Below, one piece after another: positions 11,188 through 22,337 of a stretch of DNA of 64,000 nucleotides. The stretch is from Triticum aestivum. Taxonomy: Eukaryota; Streptophyta; Magnoliopsida; Poales; Poaceae. The stretch lies in the NCBI RefSeq assembly GCF_018294505.1, contig NC_057807.1:137856747-137920746 (forward strand). The letters are read 5' to 3'. The notes below the pieces were generated by a model. The model was given only the letters and a program-made list of their open reading frames with translations, had not been told where the DNA came from and did not search any database. Numbering within the stretch: the stretch's first letter is position 1; each line of letters begins with the position of its first letter. The position numbers and the translations under genes were made by a program.

Positions 11188-11203
11188 GCTCTAATACCAA
11201 GCG
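11188..11203 (-). promoter_or_regulatory. Primer-binding site (initiator tRNA-Met type)
   Basis: On the minus strand the sequence is TTGGTATTAGAGC, one base inside the 3' edge of the 5' LTR. It matches the usual TGGTATCAGAGC plant PBS with one change. Confidence 0.75.
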
Positions 11204-11759
11204 TTGTGGCACCCCGGCTCAGAGCGACCGGTTTACCATGCATTGCCAGCCCAAAGACCTTGTCTTCTGGCAACACACAACAACTTGGTACAGAAAAGCA
11301 GCCGCTTTATTGATGCTAGCGGATCATAGTTTATATTACAACAGTTAGCGAGGCCAGGCGGCACACACGGTGCAGCTGAACAATATGTACATTATTTAGT
11401 AAACATAAAGGGGCCTCGATCATGACAACTACGCGGCAGTGGAACAACGTCGTAGTGGAACTCCATAGCACAGGGACACCGATGTGGACACGATCTAGAC
11501 TCGGACAGCTCTCCTTTCCAACGAGACTTTCCTGAAATCTGGCATGACACGCCAGGTCAGTACATTGAATGTACTTGCAAGCTCACAACAAGCATAAACA
11601 TAATGACAAACAATATCATGATATTTAACCAATTAATAACAATGCAATAATATATCCAACATGTTGTGACTATGCTCAAGTGGTACTCGTCCCTTGGACT
11701 GGCTTACCGAACATGATCATTTCCAGACCACAAACATGATGAACACAGAGACAACCTGG

Positions 11760-11925
11760 TGATCCTTACGACGATCACCACCCGACCAATAAATGGCCCA
11801 TGATCCTTACGGCGATCACAACCCGACCAATAAATGGCCCGTGATCCTTACGGCAATCACAACCCGACCAATAAATGGCCCATGATCCTTACCGCGGTCA
11901 CTACCCGACCACACCTGGTCCAACT
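11760..11925. repeat. 41 bp tandem repeat, four units, inside the LTR
   Basis: Units start at 11761, 11802, 11843 and 11884. Each begins GATCCTTAC, contains CACCCGACC or CAACCCGACC, and the first three end AATAAATGGCCC. The last unit is the most diverged. It lies in the R/U5 part of the LTR. Confidence 0.85.
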
Positions 11926-13781
11926 CAACACGATGGCCTTACTGCCATCACCTTAGTGCATACTTAGTGTGCAAATTTATTAAGTGTTGACCCATGGTGT
12001 ACCCTACTTTCGAGCGTGTCCGTAACCGTGGACTCGGCTATCGATAGATTAATACACTCTGTAGAGGTAGCGCACTAGACCCACACTACGGAACCTATGG
12101 CCTCGCACTCCCATTCGGGTGGACCAACGGCATTCCGATGAAACCACTTCATTGCCATGACACTCTCCCGGCCACTCCGACTCAATCCCCATCGGGCTAG
12201 TCCTGGGTGGCCCCGTGTCTACCTCAAGACACATCGACCACCGTCGTGGCCACAATCCACTCTGGGACCCGGTACCAAAAACTTAACAATGGGCTCACAA
12301 GGTTATGCCTGCTTACCGGACCAGGGTACAACACGCCCATAACCTTCCCTAGATGGAGGCACCGACCAGAGGCACGACAATGAAACGCATTAAGGCCATC
12401 CCATACCGACAAATGTGGTTGCACTGGGAAAGACTCATTTCAGCGGCACCATGACCCGGTAAACAACGTATTCAAGTTGAGTTATTTATCAGTTTCAACT
12501 TAAAGTGAAAGTAACCGGTGTCATAATGCCATGACATGCATCACCAACATATGCATCACATATCAATGAAAATAACTAAGTCAACTACGCTCCCACAGAG
12601 CCATCATCAACTCATGATACTCCTCTGGTTAAGATCAAACCTCACTTAAACCAGAACCCTTTCTAGCAATCTCATCATTTTTCATCATGCAAAAATAATT
12701 TTACTGATTATTTATCTCCATGACCATATCATTTTATCATTACTCATAACTAAATTCTTGTTAGCTTATCAACAAGATTCACTTCAACCTTTCTGTAAAT
12801 CAAGCATATTTAACATGACAAGCACCTAACAGAATATAACTATCATAATAATAATTTTAAATGCATGAATAATCATAGGTTCAAGTAGGAAAATCACAAA
12901 TATTTAAGTGTCACTATGAAAATGTTGTTGTGGCTTGCCTTAGTGCAGATGAGGTTCACAAGCCTCCTGGTGATCCTCAAGACAAGCCTGCTCTTCTGAA
13001 AATAAATAAAACCACAAAAAGAAAACATCAATAAACCTTCTGAAAATTAGCAGAAAATCTAGACAGCAAGGAAAAATCCCATCTTTTGGGTGCTGCTAGA
13101 TTTTTGGACAAAGAACACAATGCAAAAAGAATCAATGCATTTGGACTTATAGATAAAAAGTTATGGTTGTTTGAAGTTCTCTGGATTTAAATGAATTTGA
13201 GTTAAAATAAATCAGACTGGGGGATGACGTCGAAGGCGTAAAAGCCCAGGGCGCCACCACTCATACCGCTTCACGTGCGTACAGAGTGACTGACTAACGG
13301 GCCCTGCTAGTCAGGTGAGGAGGAGGGCGAGAGGGAAACAGAGAGTGGCGGAGCTTCGCTGGAGCACATGCCGGCGGCAAGGGCTCTTGGGACCAAACAA
13401 GAGGGGGGAATCGAAGGAGAAGAAGACGGCGCACCTGCCCGTACCCGTAGTGTGGCTAGAGGTGGTCGGATGGCGTCAGAAACGACCTCTCTAGCGGAGG
13501 CAGAGGGCAGCGGTCACCGAAGACGAAGAGGACGGCAGCTAGAGGTGGCTCCAGGGGCTCCAACAGGGCGGAACGGCTTCACCGAAGAGTGGCGGAGGCC
13601 CTGGCACGGTTTCCCTGGCCTGGGAGGGGCTGGAGCTGCGGGGACGAGCCGAGGGGATTGCCGACGAGCTTGGGCTCGGGGACGGCAGCCCGCGGCCTGC
13701 CCGACCGGGCTGTGGCTTTCTACTAGGTTGTGGTGAGTGTGGGAGTGGCTGCGAGTGCTCGAGGAGGTTGGGGGTGGCGGC

Positions 13782-13789
13782 ATTTATAG
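13782..13789 (-). promoter_or_regulatory. LTR TATA box
   Basis: CTATAAAT on the minus strand inside a GC-rich block. It divides a ~1.07 kb U3 (right) from a ~2.5 kb R-U5 (left). Confidence 0.55.
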
Positions 13790-14903
13790 GCGAGCGGCAA
13801 GGGGGGTTTGGGCTCCGCCAGAGGACACCTGTCCACAGCGCCCGGCGACGAACGGCGCCAGTGAGAGAGGGGGAAGAGGACGGAGATCACGCAGGAACTA
13901 TTGGCGAGCGCGGACAAGCACAGGGGCGAGGGGGAAGACGACGAGCACAGTGCGCCGTGCATTGTGTCGTTGGCCAGATCGTACCCGTGCCCGCTGCGGC
14001 GAGCTCTGGCATCGGCGAGTACCAGGGAGGAGTTAAGGGGGTGGAGACGGAGATGGTGGCGCGGTTTGGCATGCTCGGGCAGGCTGGGCAGCGAGCACGC
14101 GCGCAACAGAGCGCTCAGCGGCACTCAGAGCGCGTGTTTTGCATGCCAGCACGCCCAGACAAAAGCGATCACCGCGTTTACTATGACATCAGGGCAGCCT
14201 AAGCACTAACTTCATGTCTGGCGTGTAGTCCTTGGTAGATTGGAGTGTTACCACGGTTGGGTTTGGTTCCAGGTGCAGTAGAAATGAATTTGTACTCCAA
14301 GCAAGTTTCTGGACAGTAACTTTGGAGGTTTACTGTGGTCAAACCACTGGGAGCTGAGGGTTGAGCTTTGGAGGCTAGCCAACACTTACTAAGGTAAAGA
14401 GGCACAAGAAAAACCAGCTACAATGGAGCTAGTAAAATGGTAGTTGTTGTAGAAACTACCATTTCTGCCCAGAAATGAAAATATTTTCTGGAGCCAAAAT
14501 ATTCCAAAGAGTGATGAAATATTTTTTCTCAGAAAGGTGCCCTAATGTTCAAAGAATAATTGGGATTTTTCTCAGGATTTTAGGGGCAAGAAAAATTAGG
14601 GTTGCTTTGGAGCACAAAGGGCTAGCTAGGGTTTTGGAGGGAAAGATGAATATTTTTCATTTAAGAAAAAATATTCCAAGTGATATTTTGAGATGATCCA
14701 GAGGTGAAGTGATGGTCTGAGAAGGAGTAGACACACTTGGGTGAAAGTGAAGGGGTACCCAAGTGGTTAAGTCCAAATGAAATGATTCAAAAACTCCAAA
14801 CTCAAATCCAAATCAACTGAAAACCAGGCAAAGAAGAGAGGGCAAAAACCAGGCTGTCACACATTGCAAAGGCAATTTTAATGTATGCAAACTGAATAAT
14901 TAA

Positions 14904-15205
14904 GGCCTTTCCCAGTTCTCCACGGTGTACAGGTGCTAAGGATGCCACATAGGCAGAAAAATGATGTGGCAAAGCAATTAAAGAGGAGAGAGAGGATTAT
15001 GGTGACCCCAACAAGAACCAATGCTAAGCACATGAACCTAGACAAAAAGACTACCGACCAATACATGAAGGAGTTTTATTACTAAACAATTAAATAGAGA
15101 AGGCTTAGCTACAAAACCTAAGCACCGATGCATTGGGGACATTAGTTGCTAAGCATTTTAATGCACTTAGCACCCCACTTTAGCACCAATGCATTGGGAG
15201 AGGTC
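14904..15205. mobile_element. Tourist-like (PIF/Harbinger) MITE
   Basis: A 302 bp element with imperfect terminal inverted repeats: left GGCCTTTCCCAGT, right (reverse complement) GACCTCTCCCAAT, both followed by a GGTGCTAA block. It is flanked by the 3 bp duplication TAA at 14901-14903 and 15206-15208, as expected for Tourist elements. It carries no ORF and sits 40 bp beyond the gypsy LTR. Confidence 0.75.
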
Positions 15206-15611
15206 TAAGTAACAATATGATATCTAGTAAAACTAAAAACACATATGATTTATTGTGTTAGAGTGTAGTAGTAGTGCTGTATTGCGTAGTTGTTAGATGT
15301 AACATGTGAGAACGTGTAGCGATGTAGTTTTGGAGGGCCTACAGAGGGAAAAGCGTAATACGGTCACCGAACTTCAGAATAAGCTGATTACGATCACTAT
15401 ATATGTTTTGCGGTGATTATACGGTCACTTGCTCACGGTTCAGCATCGGATTGCACTCTGTTGACCGGCCAAATAGTCTGCGTGGCGCCATGTTGACTAG
15501 TTAAATTTACCATGTTCCTTGTGGGTCCCACCTATCAGTTTGCATAGGGGAAAGGTCAGATAAACACAAATTTACACAGGCGCGACAAGACTCCAACCCG
15601 TGCGCGGGAAT

Positions 15612-15880
15612 CACCTGGTTGTGTATGTGTCTGTCAGGGCCTGATGTGTGCGCATGCACGTGTAGGTTGAGCACTTGAGCGTGTGAGTGTGTGTTGGTCG
15701 TGTGGTGTACTGGTGTGTGCATGCATGCGTGCGTGTGTGTGTGTGTGTGTTGCGTGCGTGTGTGGCTGCGTGTGTACGTGTGAGTGTTGCGTGTGTGCGT
15801 GGGTGCATGTGTTTGTGTGAGTGTTGCGTGCATGCAGTTCGTGTGCATGCGTGCATGTGTGTGTGTATAATCACCACACC
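15612..15880. repeat. GT-rich microsatellite
   Basis: Interrupted (GT)n and (GTGC)n tract of about 270 bp, with alternating purine-pyrimidine runs. The repetitive Thr-His ORF on the other strand is a translation of the microsatellite. Confidence 0.85.
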
Positions 15881-15899
15881 AGCTCCTGTGTGTTAAAAC

Positions 15900-15995
15900 A
15901 GATGGCTCAGCATACCAATACAAGGCCACCTTGTCCGATGTGCCCGTGGTCATGACTTCGAACCACCGTCCAAATATATTTTTTGTTGTTTGTTT
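15900..15995 (+). repeat. Possible SINE-like remnant with T-rich tail
   Basis: GATGGCTCAGCATACC resembles a Pol III A box and GACTTCGAACC a degenerate B box about 50 bp later, followed by a T-rich tail. Short arms GTGGT and ACCAC could pair. Too degenerate for certainty. Confidence 0.3.
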
Positions 15996-16003
15996 TCATT
16001 CTT

Positions 16004-16036
16004 ACTAGCAAGATGCCCATGCGTTGCACGTAACAT
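16004..16036 (-). repeat. Degenerate Helitron 3' end-like motif
   Basis: ACTAGCAAGATGCCCATGCG followed by TTGCACG matches the inverted Helitron terminus at 40741, but the hairpin stem is eroded. No element body can be traced. Confidence 0.35.
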
Positions 16037-16485
16037 CAAGATGCATTTGTATGTCTAGTTTATCTTGTGAGAGAAAAGGATGAACGAGGGAAGGCCTTAT
16101 TTGCAAATTTGGAGAGGTGTGTGGGTACCTTTTTGCAAAATTGCCGTAGTTTCTTTCCTATCCGTCAGATATAAATCGAACGGCCTATATTACAGGATGG
16201 CAGGCACACCATCATCACCAACTCTGTTTTTTATAAGTGTATTTTATGTATTTATAAGAGTGTAGATGTAGAGTAGATACAAGCCAACAGGTGGGCACGA
16301 TGGTAGTGAGATAATGTGATGCAACACTAGAGGTGCCATGTGGAGCGTTTAACTGGTCAACTAGTCATGTCATGAGCAAATACAGAGTTGTACGGTGAGC
16401 CCGTGACTGTATAATAACCACTAAACGTAAATGGTGACCGTAATGAGTGGATTCTGAAGTCCAATGTATGTATCGTGCTTTTGCT

Positions 16486-18420
16486 TCAAATACAATGATC
16501 GTCATTGCATATATCGCGAGAGAAAGATGAAACATGTGTGAATTTTCTGGGGGCTTACTTTTAGAGGACCTGGAGATAGTTTTGTGTGCATACGTGAAAG
16601 GGGTGTACAGGGGGTATGCGATGGAGAGAGATATGCTCTTTGTTTCTCTTTATTATTACTAACTTTGTATATAGTATAAAATATACAAATTCACAGTGCG
16701 GAATAAATATCATTATGGGCACCATGCAATGCAAATTAGCGTTCGTACTCCTCCATATAACTTTGTAATGTTGTATATATGTAGAAACTCTAAAATGATT
16801 TTTTGGCCACACTTTATTCAAAAGGAATGTTGTATGCGAAATAAACGTGAAGAGAGGGCTTTTTAGATCAACGGGGTACGTGATGTAACATGTGTGAATG
16901 TGTAGTTGATGCATTTGGCAGGGCCTAGAAAGGTATGTGTGTGTATTACGTATTCGAGAGAGGCATGGATAGAGGGGCCGACGGGGGGGCGTGGGAGAGA
17001 TAGCACGAGAAATGAGAGTGGTCTAGAGAGAGAGAGACGAATATGACGTCACGGCGAGAGATTCCATTCCCTTGAGTGTGTATATGCAAGGGGGGAGGGA
17101 ATAGAGGCACCAGGAGAAATTTTTTATGTGTGTGGTGTTTGTGTTGGTATGTGTGGGTGTGAGAAGATAATGAGACGTGGGGGCAGAGGGTGTGTCACCG
17201 CATGAGGTCCAGTGGGTCGAGGTGAGGCCCTTCGTTCGGTTCCGTCCTGCGCCACATTGGTCGGCCCGTGACGCATTTAGGAAGACCCATGGATGACTAG
17301 TCGTACAAGACAAAGATAGCAGAATTGTGAAGGACTCTGTGTCCACTAACAAAGCCGGCTAGGATTTGTAACCCTAGGTTCTCGGACTAAGGTAACCCCT
17401 TTATCTCTGATATTACTATTCATCCAACCTAACTTTAAGGGGCATCCTACAGATGCTCTGCTAGAATCATACTCGTCGATTAGGATGAGAGGTGTGAGAC
17501 AATGCGTGAGAGACAGGCCTACAGATAATGTGCGTACATGAGACACATAGGCAGGTCCATGTATATAGAAAGGGTCGATGGGGATTGTGCGTGTGTATGC
17601 TTGCGAGAGGAAGAGTGCTTGTGATAAAGGTTAGTGAAAACAGTTGTAAATGGTTACGAGAGGGAGGGAGGGTTATATCTAGAGCATGTGTACGAGAAAG
17701 ACACCTCGGGAGAGAGTGTGTGAGCATGTGTGAGAGACCACCAATGGAGAGTGAAACTACAGGTAAAAGACTGTTGTACACATTGATTAAAGATATAAAT
17801 TGTATCCAAATATTAGGATGGGATCATGATATTTGCAATTCGCGTAAGGAGCGGTCATTGATCCATCAGACATCTAGATTCTATCGAATTTGAGCATGTC
17901 TATGTTATTATTCGACACAATTGATCCACATAGTTAGTATTTCGAACTCCAGACAATGCATCGCTTTAGCAATCGAATATAAACGTGAGTATAGTTCATG
18001 TTGTGTGTGTAAAGCACATTATACATATGAAAGTTACACAACGAACATTATAAATAGCTACCTATGAACTAGCATACATTTGAATTCAACTTAAGGTGGT
18101 TTAAAAAAATCGAATTCAACATGAAGTCCATTCAATTATTTGAATTTGATATCATGGCATTTGTAAATCATACCTAAATTATGGGGGCACCAATCTTTGC
18201 TCTGATTTTGTACATAATAGCATATGTAGTCGTGTACAAAATAGATTCAAATTTATCTCCTCCATTCCAAAATAATCGTAGTTATAGGATTTTCAAGTGT
18301 CAAAATTTCAAAAAGAAGCGGATAATTTAATGAGGTTTTCAAACATACAAGGTCAAATATAACGTTGTTTATTTAGGTCAATCCTCATAGTTCAAGAGTA
18401 CTCTAAACGTGAATGATTGT
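16486..18420. other. Unclassified intergenic DNA
   Basis: No coding sequence. 16880-16935 repeats the sequence before the Mutator-like element (15297-15345) in direct orientation, sharing GATGTAACATGTG and AGGGCCTA. 17020-17760 is rich in GTGTG and GAGAG strings. At about 18258, TCTCCTCCATTCCAAAATAA resembles a Stowaway MITE end, but no partner end was found. Confidence 0.4.
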
Positions 18421-20038
18421 GTTTCAAAATTTCGAACGAAGTGCCAAAAGAGCCTCTACTCGCCCGAAACCGCGTGAGACCAATGTTTGGTAGTACAAGG
18501 AAATTACTTTTCTAATAACTCCGACCCGTGAAACCTACCGGCCCGACGTCCAAAGGTCTAAACCGGGGTAGGTTTGTAGCTTCATCTAGACGCCACGCAA
18601 CCGCCTCCGAAAAACATTCATACACAATGGCCGCCTAAGCACACATGCGCGCGGCCGAAATCGCTCCCATCTTCAAACAAGCGCGTCCCATCTTCTGTTC
18701 AAAAAAAAAGCTAAAAACAAGCGCATCCTAGACCGAAACATGGTTCTCCCCCCCCTCCCCCCGTCACCCCCGCCCACCCGTCCGATTCCCAATTTGTACT
18801 TCGTGGGTGCCAAAACTACCTCTCCACCAGCCACGAAACCCCGGTGTCCTCCATCCGCCACCCCATCCCACCCATCAACCGCCGCCCTCCTCCATCACGC
18901 CAGAGCCGATACCCCGACATTGTCTTCCACTACAACCTCAACCGCAACGCCCTCCACGGCTAGTAGTTGAAGCCGAGGCCGAGCCGTCTGTACCCGAGCC
19001 AGTTCAACCACGCCGTCCTGCGCCTCACCGCTGCCGCTCCAACTTTGCCACCGTCCACCCCACTGGAGCTGTTCCTGCTACGCCGTCCTTCACCGCGTCG
19101 GATCTGCTTCCCCTCCGCCGATATACGGCCACGGCAACACAGTCAAAAATTTGGCCATGGGTTTGTCCAAGGATCCACGGCTCTCCAAAACATCGGTTCC
19201 CTCGGGAAAAACAAGAAGATCGCCGCGACATATCGACACCACACTGGCAACCGATAATGGTACTCCTCTTCCCTTATTCGTGCAAATCTTACGTGTCTGC
19301 TTGCATGGTATTCATACCACAGAAGACACTAGTTGACCGCTTCTTCTTCATACTAGATGTTCCTTGTAACTCGCGATGCACAAGGTTTCTCCTCATATAC
19401 TATTTCACCTTAGCTAGAGGTCCGTCGCCCCGCTGAATTTCAATTTCTGGCCAGTTGATTCCCAATTAATGAAAGCATTCCCCGGCGTAACAGGCGCTAG
19501 TACGCCTATTACGTCGGGGAAGCAGCACCTTGGTGTTTATCTTAGGGGCGTGTGCGGCCTAGAGCTATTGGCCTGGGGGCGCTGCCAAGCACGGCGGTGG
19601 TGTGAGGTCGAGGGGAGGGCGGGGCGGCAAAGGCAGGGGTCTGGGCCGGTAGTCGCTGGCGGTTCGAGAAAGATCTTCAACAGTTACTGGCGGGAGGTAG
19701 ACGAAGGCCATCTGCCCATTCCTTATAGATCGGACGGTTCATTAAAAAAATCGACTGACCTATTTATTTTCAGTCGACTGTTATCTTAGATATGACCACA
19801 TGTGGTGGTGTGTTGGAGGAGTACCTGCATTTCCTGTGCTCATATATTACAAAATCATACGGAGTAGAATCTAATTTTGTTTGCCATGCAATGTTGTAGA
19901 GCTATCATATGTCTCCTATCATTTATTTTTCAGCCACCTGCTATCTGCTACTTTTATAGTGCACTAGTTCTGCACACACTTCAACCATACTCTCACTATT
20001 GTGTTTTTATGCAAGGGTATTTTAGACTCTGCCTCGAG
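18421..20038 (+). other. GC-rich leader-like region of the second CACTA element
   Basis: 18700-19260 is C-rich with low-complexity Pro/Ser/Thr frames that resemble no protein I know. 19480-19519 is a 40 bp near-perfect inverted repeat. It lies upstream of the broken Transposase_24-like gene in the same orientation and may be its promoter/5' UTR, but a host gene fragment is possible. The left end of the CACTA element was not found. Confidence 0.35.
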
Positions 20039-22337
20039 AGACGCAGAAAAGAAAAGAGATAAGTCGTGCCAGCTTTCTTCGCCGTTAGGCACGACATGTT
20101 ACAACGCTATAAAGGGTGCGGTGTCAGTAGATGGAGACGGTAAACATAGCTCTAGAATTGATGACCTTGCTCGCTATGAACCACCATCCCAGGTGCTTGC
20201 TTTAACTTCGCGGTGTCATATGTGGTTGCATGTTCCATATGGTGTCTAGCTTGTATTCAGAAGGCCGAAGTCGGTCTTAGAAGACAAATAGCTAGTCATG
20301 GCACTGGCCGAGCTAGTGACAAGCCCAGCAAAGATAGGCATCACCTGGAAGCCAACTAAAAAGCTGCGATGGTGGCGAAGAAGCCCGCCTCCCACCAGGC
20401 TCTCAGGTCCTAGATGATCATGCTCACCACTCCAGCCGAATGTCTAGATTGTATTTCTTCCAATTTGGTTAAAGTGCATCTGCTTAGCTTACACATAATA
20501 CCTTTGAATATGGCATGCCTTTCTGTTTTTGGTACATACTAGTACATCTGTGTATTAACCATGTTCTTACATCAAACTAATGTTCTTGTGTATCCCTCAT
20601 CAATCACTTATGATGAGGCAGGCAGGCAAGGGGACTACTCCTCATTTAAAGAATGCAGCGTCAGCCTCCCGACATGATTCTCAAGAAATAGAAATGCTAG
20701 ATGAAGATAGTGAATGTAGCTCTGTAGTTGATTACAGCATTTCCCCTACACTAGCATCACAGGTGCTTGCTTTAACTTGGCAGCGTGATATGTGGTTGCA
20801 TGTTGCATATGGTGTCTAGATTGTAATTCTTCCAATCTAGTTAAACTGCATGTGCTAGTCTGCTTAGCTTATACATTATACATGTTAATGTGACATGCCT
20901 TCCTGTATTTAGTACATAGTACATCTGTCTATTAAGCATGTCCTCACATAAAACTATTGTTTTTTTGTATCCCGCATCAATCAATATGACGAGACACCTT
21001 TAGTATATGCAGTGCTATATTAGTTGCATCTTTCATATGATTTATAGCATGCGCTGCTTCTAATTTGTTGAAATTCCATTTATGATGGGACGCTTTTAAC
21101 TTGGCAGAGTCATATTGGTTGCATAATTCATGTGGTGTCTAGCTTGCATTGCTTCTTATTTGTTGGAATGGTTTCTGCTTAGTTTACACAAACAGTTGCG
21201 AACATGCCATGCCGTCCTGTTTTTCATACATATTCCATCCCGGTATCATGTGTTTGCCTTACATCAAAGTAGTGATTGTCAGTATCATGCATGAATGAGT
21301 TCTGAAGAGTGAATTTTATTGCTTTTTCTTGTTTTACTTGACAATTCAAAATCAATAAAGCGGAAGGAAGTTAGCAAGGCAGCGGATAAAGGTGCTCCTT
21401 CCGAACGGAGGGCCTCTACAATTTCTACTCCTCCACACCCCCAAGATGATTTCCAAGACAACACATGCATAGACACTCAACAAAGATGTGTTTATGATGA
21501 GCACGTCTCCCCTAGTGCACCATCACCGGTGCTCCCTCTAACTTGGCACTGTTATATGTGGTTGCATGTTATGTGTGATGTCTAGCTTGTATTGCTTCTA
21601 ATTTTGTTGAATTCCATCTGCTTACTTTACACATTATACTTGAATAAGACACGTGTTCCTGTTTCTAGAACATACAATATCTGTCTATCACACCATGTTC
21701 TTACATCAAATTACTACTGTTGTGTAACCTGCAACAATCACTTATCATAAGACAAATTTGACTTCGGAGTGTGATATAGGTTACATCTCGCATTCTTTTC
21801 TAGCTTGTACTACTAATTTGTTGAAATGGCACTTATGACGAGACAATTTTAACTTGGTAGAGTGATATTCATTGCATCTTTCATATGGTGTATAGCTTTC
21901 ATTGCTTCTAATTTGTTGAAATGCCTTCTCCTTAGTTTACACATCATAAGCTGTGAATATGCAATGGCACTAATGACGAGAGACCTCTAACATGGTAGTG
22001 TGATGTTGTTTGCATCTTGCATATGATTTATTTCTTGTACTGCTTCACATTTGTTTAAACGCCATTTATGATGAGACACTGTTAACTTGGGAGCGATATT
22101 TGTAGCATCTTTCATATGGTGTCTACCTTCCATTGCATTGCTTCTAATTTGGTGAAATGTCTTCTTCTTAGTTTACACATCATAGTTCTGGTTATCTCTT
22201 CCGTCCTGTTTTTCATACATATTACATCCTCCTATCATGTGGTTGTCTAACATCAAAGTTCAGTTTGTCTACATCACGCATCAATTTGTTCTGAAGAACT
22301 AAATTGTTATTCATTTTTCTTGTTGGCTTGACTTAAC
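20039..22337 (+). repeat. Reiterated exon/intron modules of the Transposase_24-like gene
   Basis: Three exon-like segments end near 20190, 20761 and 21530. Each runs into a splice-donor-like GTGCTTGCT or GTGCTCCCT followed by the same intron text (TTTAACTTGGCAG, GTGGTTGCATG, ATATGGTGTCTAG). The intron text recurs further, more diverged, near 21030, 21100, 21770, 21860, 21990 and 22090. Exon parts are Lys/Ser/Asp-rich. The modules appear to have arisen by tandem duplication, with spacings of roughly 570 and 770 bp between the three exons. Confidence 0.6.

Larger units (their letters stand above)
7392..14861 (-). mobile_element. Truncated Ty3/gypsy LTR retrotransposon (Tekay-like)
   Basis: On the minus strand the order is 5' LTR (14861-11205), primer-binding site (11203-11188), gag, CCHC zinc knuckle, aspartic protease, reverse transcriptase and the first residues of RNase H. 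The element stops abruptly at about 7392, so RNase H, integrase and the 3' LTR are missing. gag-pol spans three frames and has internal stops. The RT sequence and the long LTR suggest the Tekay chromovirus lineage, but no chromodomain can be checked because integrase is absent. Confidence 0.85.
11205..14861 (-). repeat. 5' LTR of the gypsy element (3.66 kb)
   Basis: On the minus strand it begins TGTGACAGCCTGG at 14861 and ends GGTGCCACA at 11205, so it has TG...CA ends with a short terminal inverted repeat. The PBS follows directly. It is long for an LTR. It includes a TATA box (13789-13782), a GC-rich transcribed part (13200-14150) and a 41 bp tandem repeat. ORFs inside it are composition artefacts. 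The partner LTR is missing, so age cannot be estimated. Confidence 0.8.
15348..16485. mobile_element. Long-TIR (Mutator-like) non-autonomous element
   Basis: 15348-15540 is similar to the reverse complement of 16290-16485. Shared blocks in order are AAAAGC, CTTCAGAAT, ATTACG(A/G)TCAC, a GTGATTATACGGTCAC-like block, GTTGACC and CCCACCT. Terminal inverted repeats near 190 bp with no transposase point to a Mutator-like element. No target duplication could be confirmed, so ends are approximate. A GT-rich tract, a SINE-like piece and a Helitron-end-like piece lie inside. Confidence 0.6.

Noticed and set aside
11760..11925. Regular 41 bp repeats, CRISPR-like at first sight
   Set aside because: The whole unit repeats with no unique spacers, and it lies in a plant LTR.
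13368..14209. Several overlapping ORFs on both strands
   Set aside because: They lie inside the GC-rich transcribed part of the gypsy LTR, show no domain and arise from composition.
15507..15953. 148-residue Thr-His repeat ORF
   Set aside because: It is the translation of the GT microsatellite.
18740..19436. Pro/Ser/Thr-rich plus-strand ORFs
   Set aside because: Low-complexity, overlapping in several frames, and without any recognisable motif.
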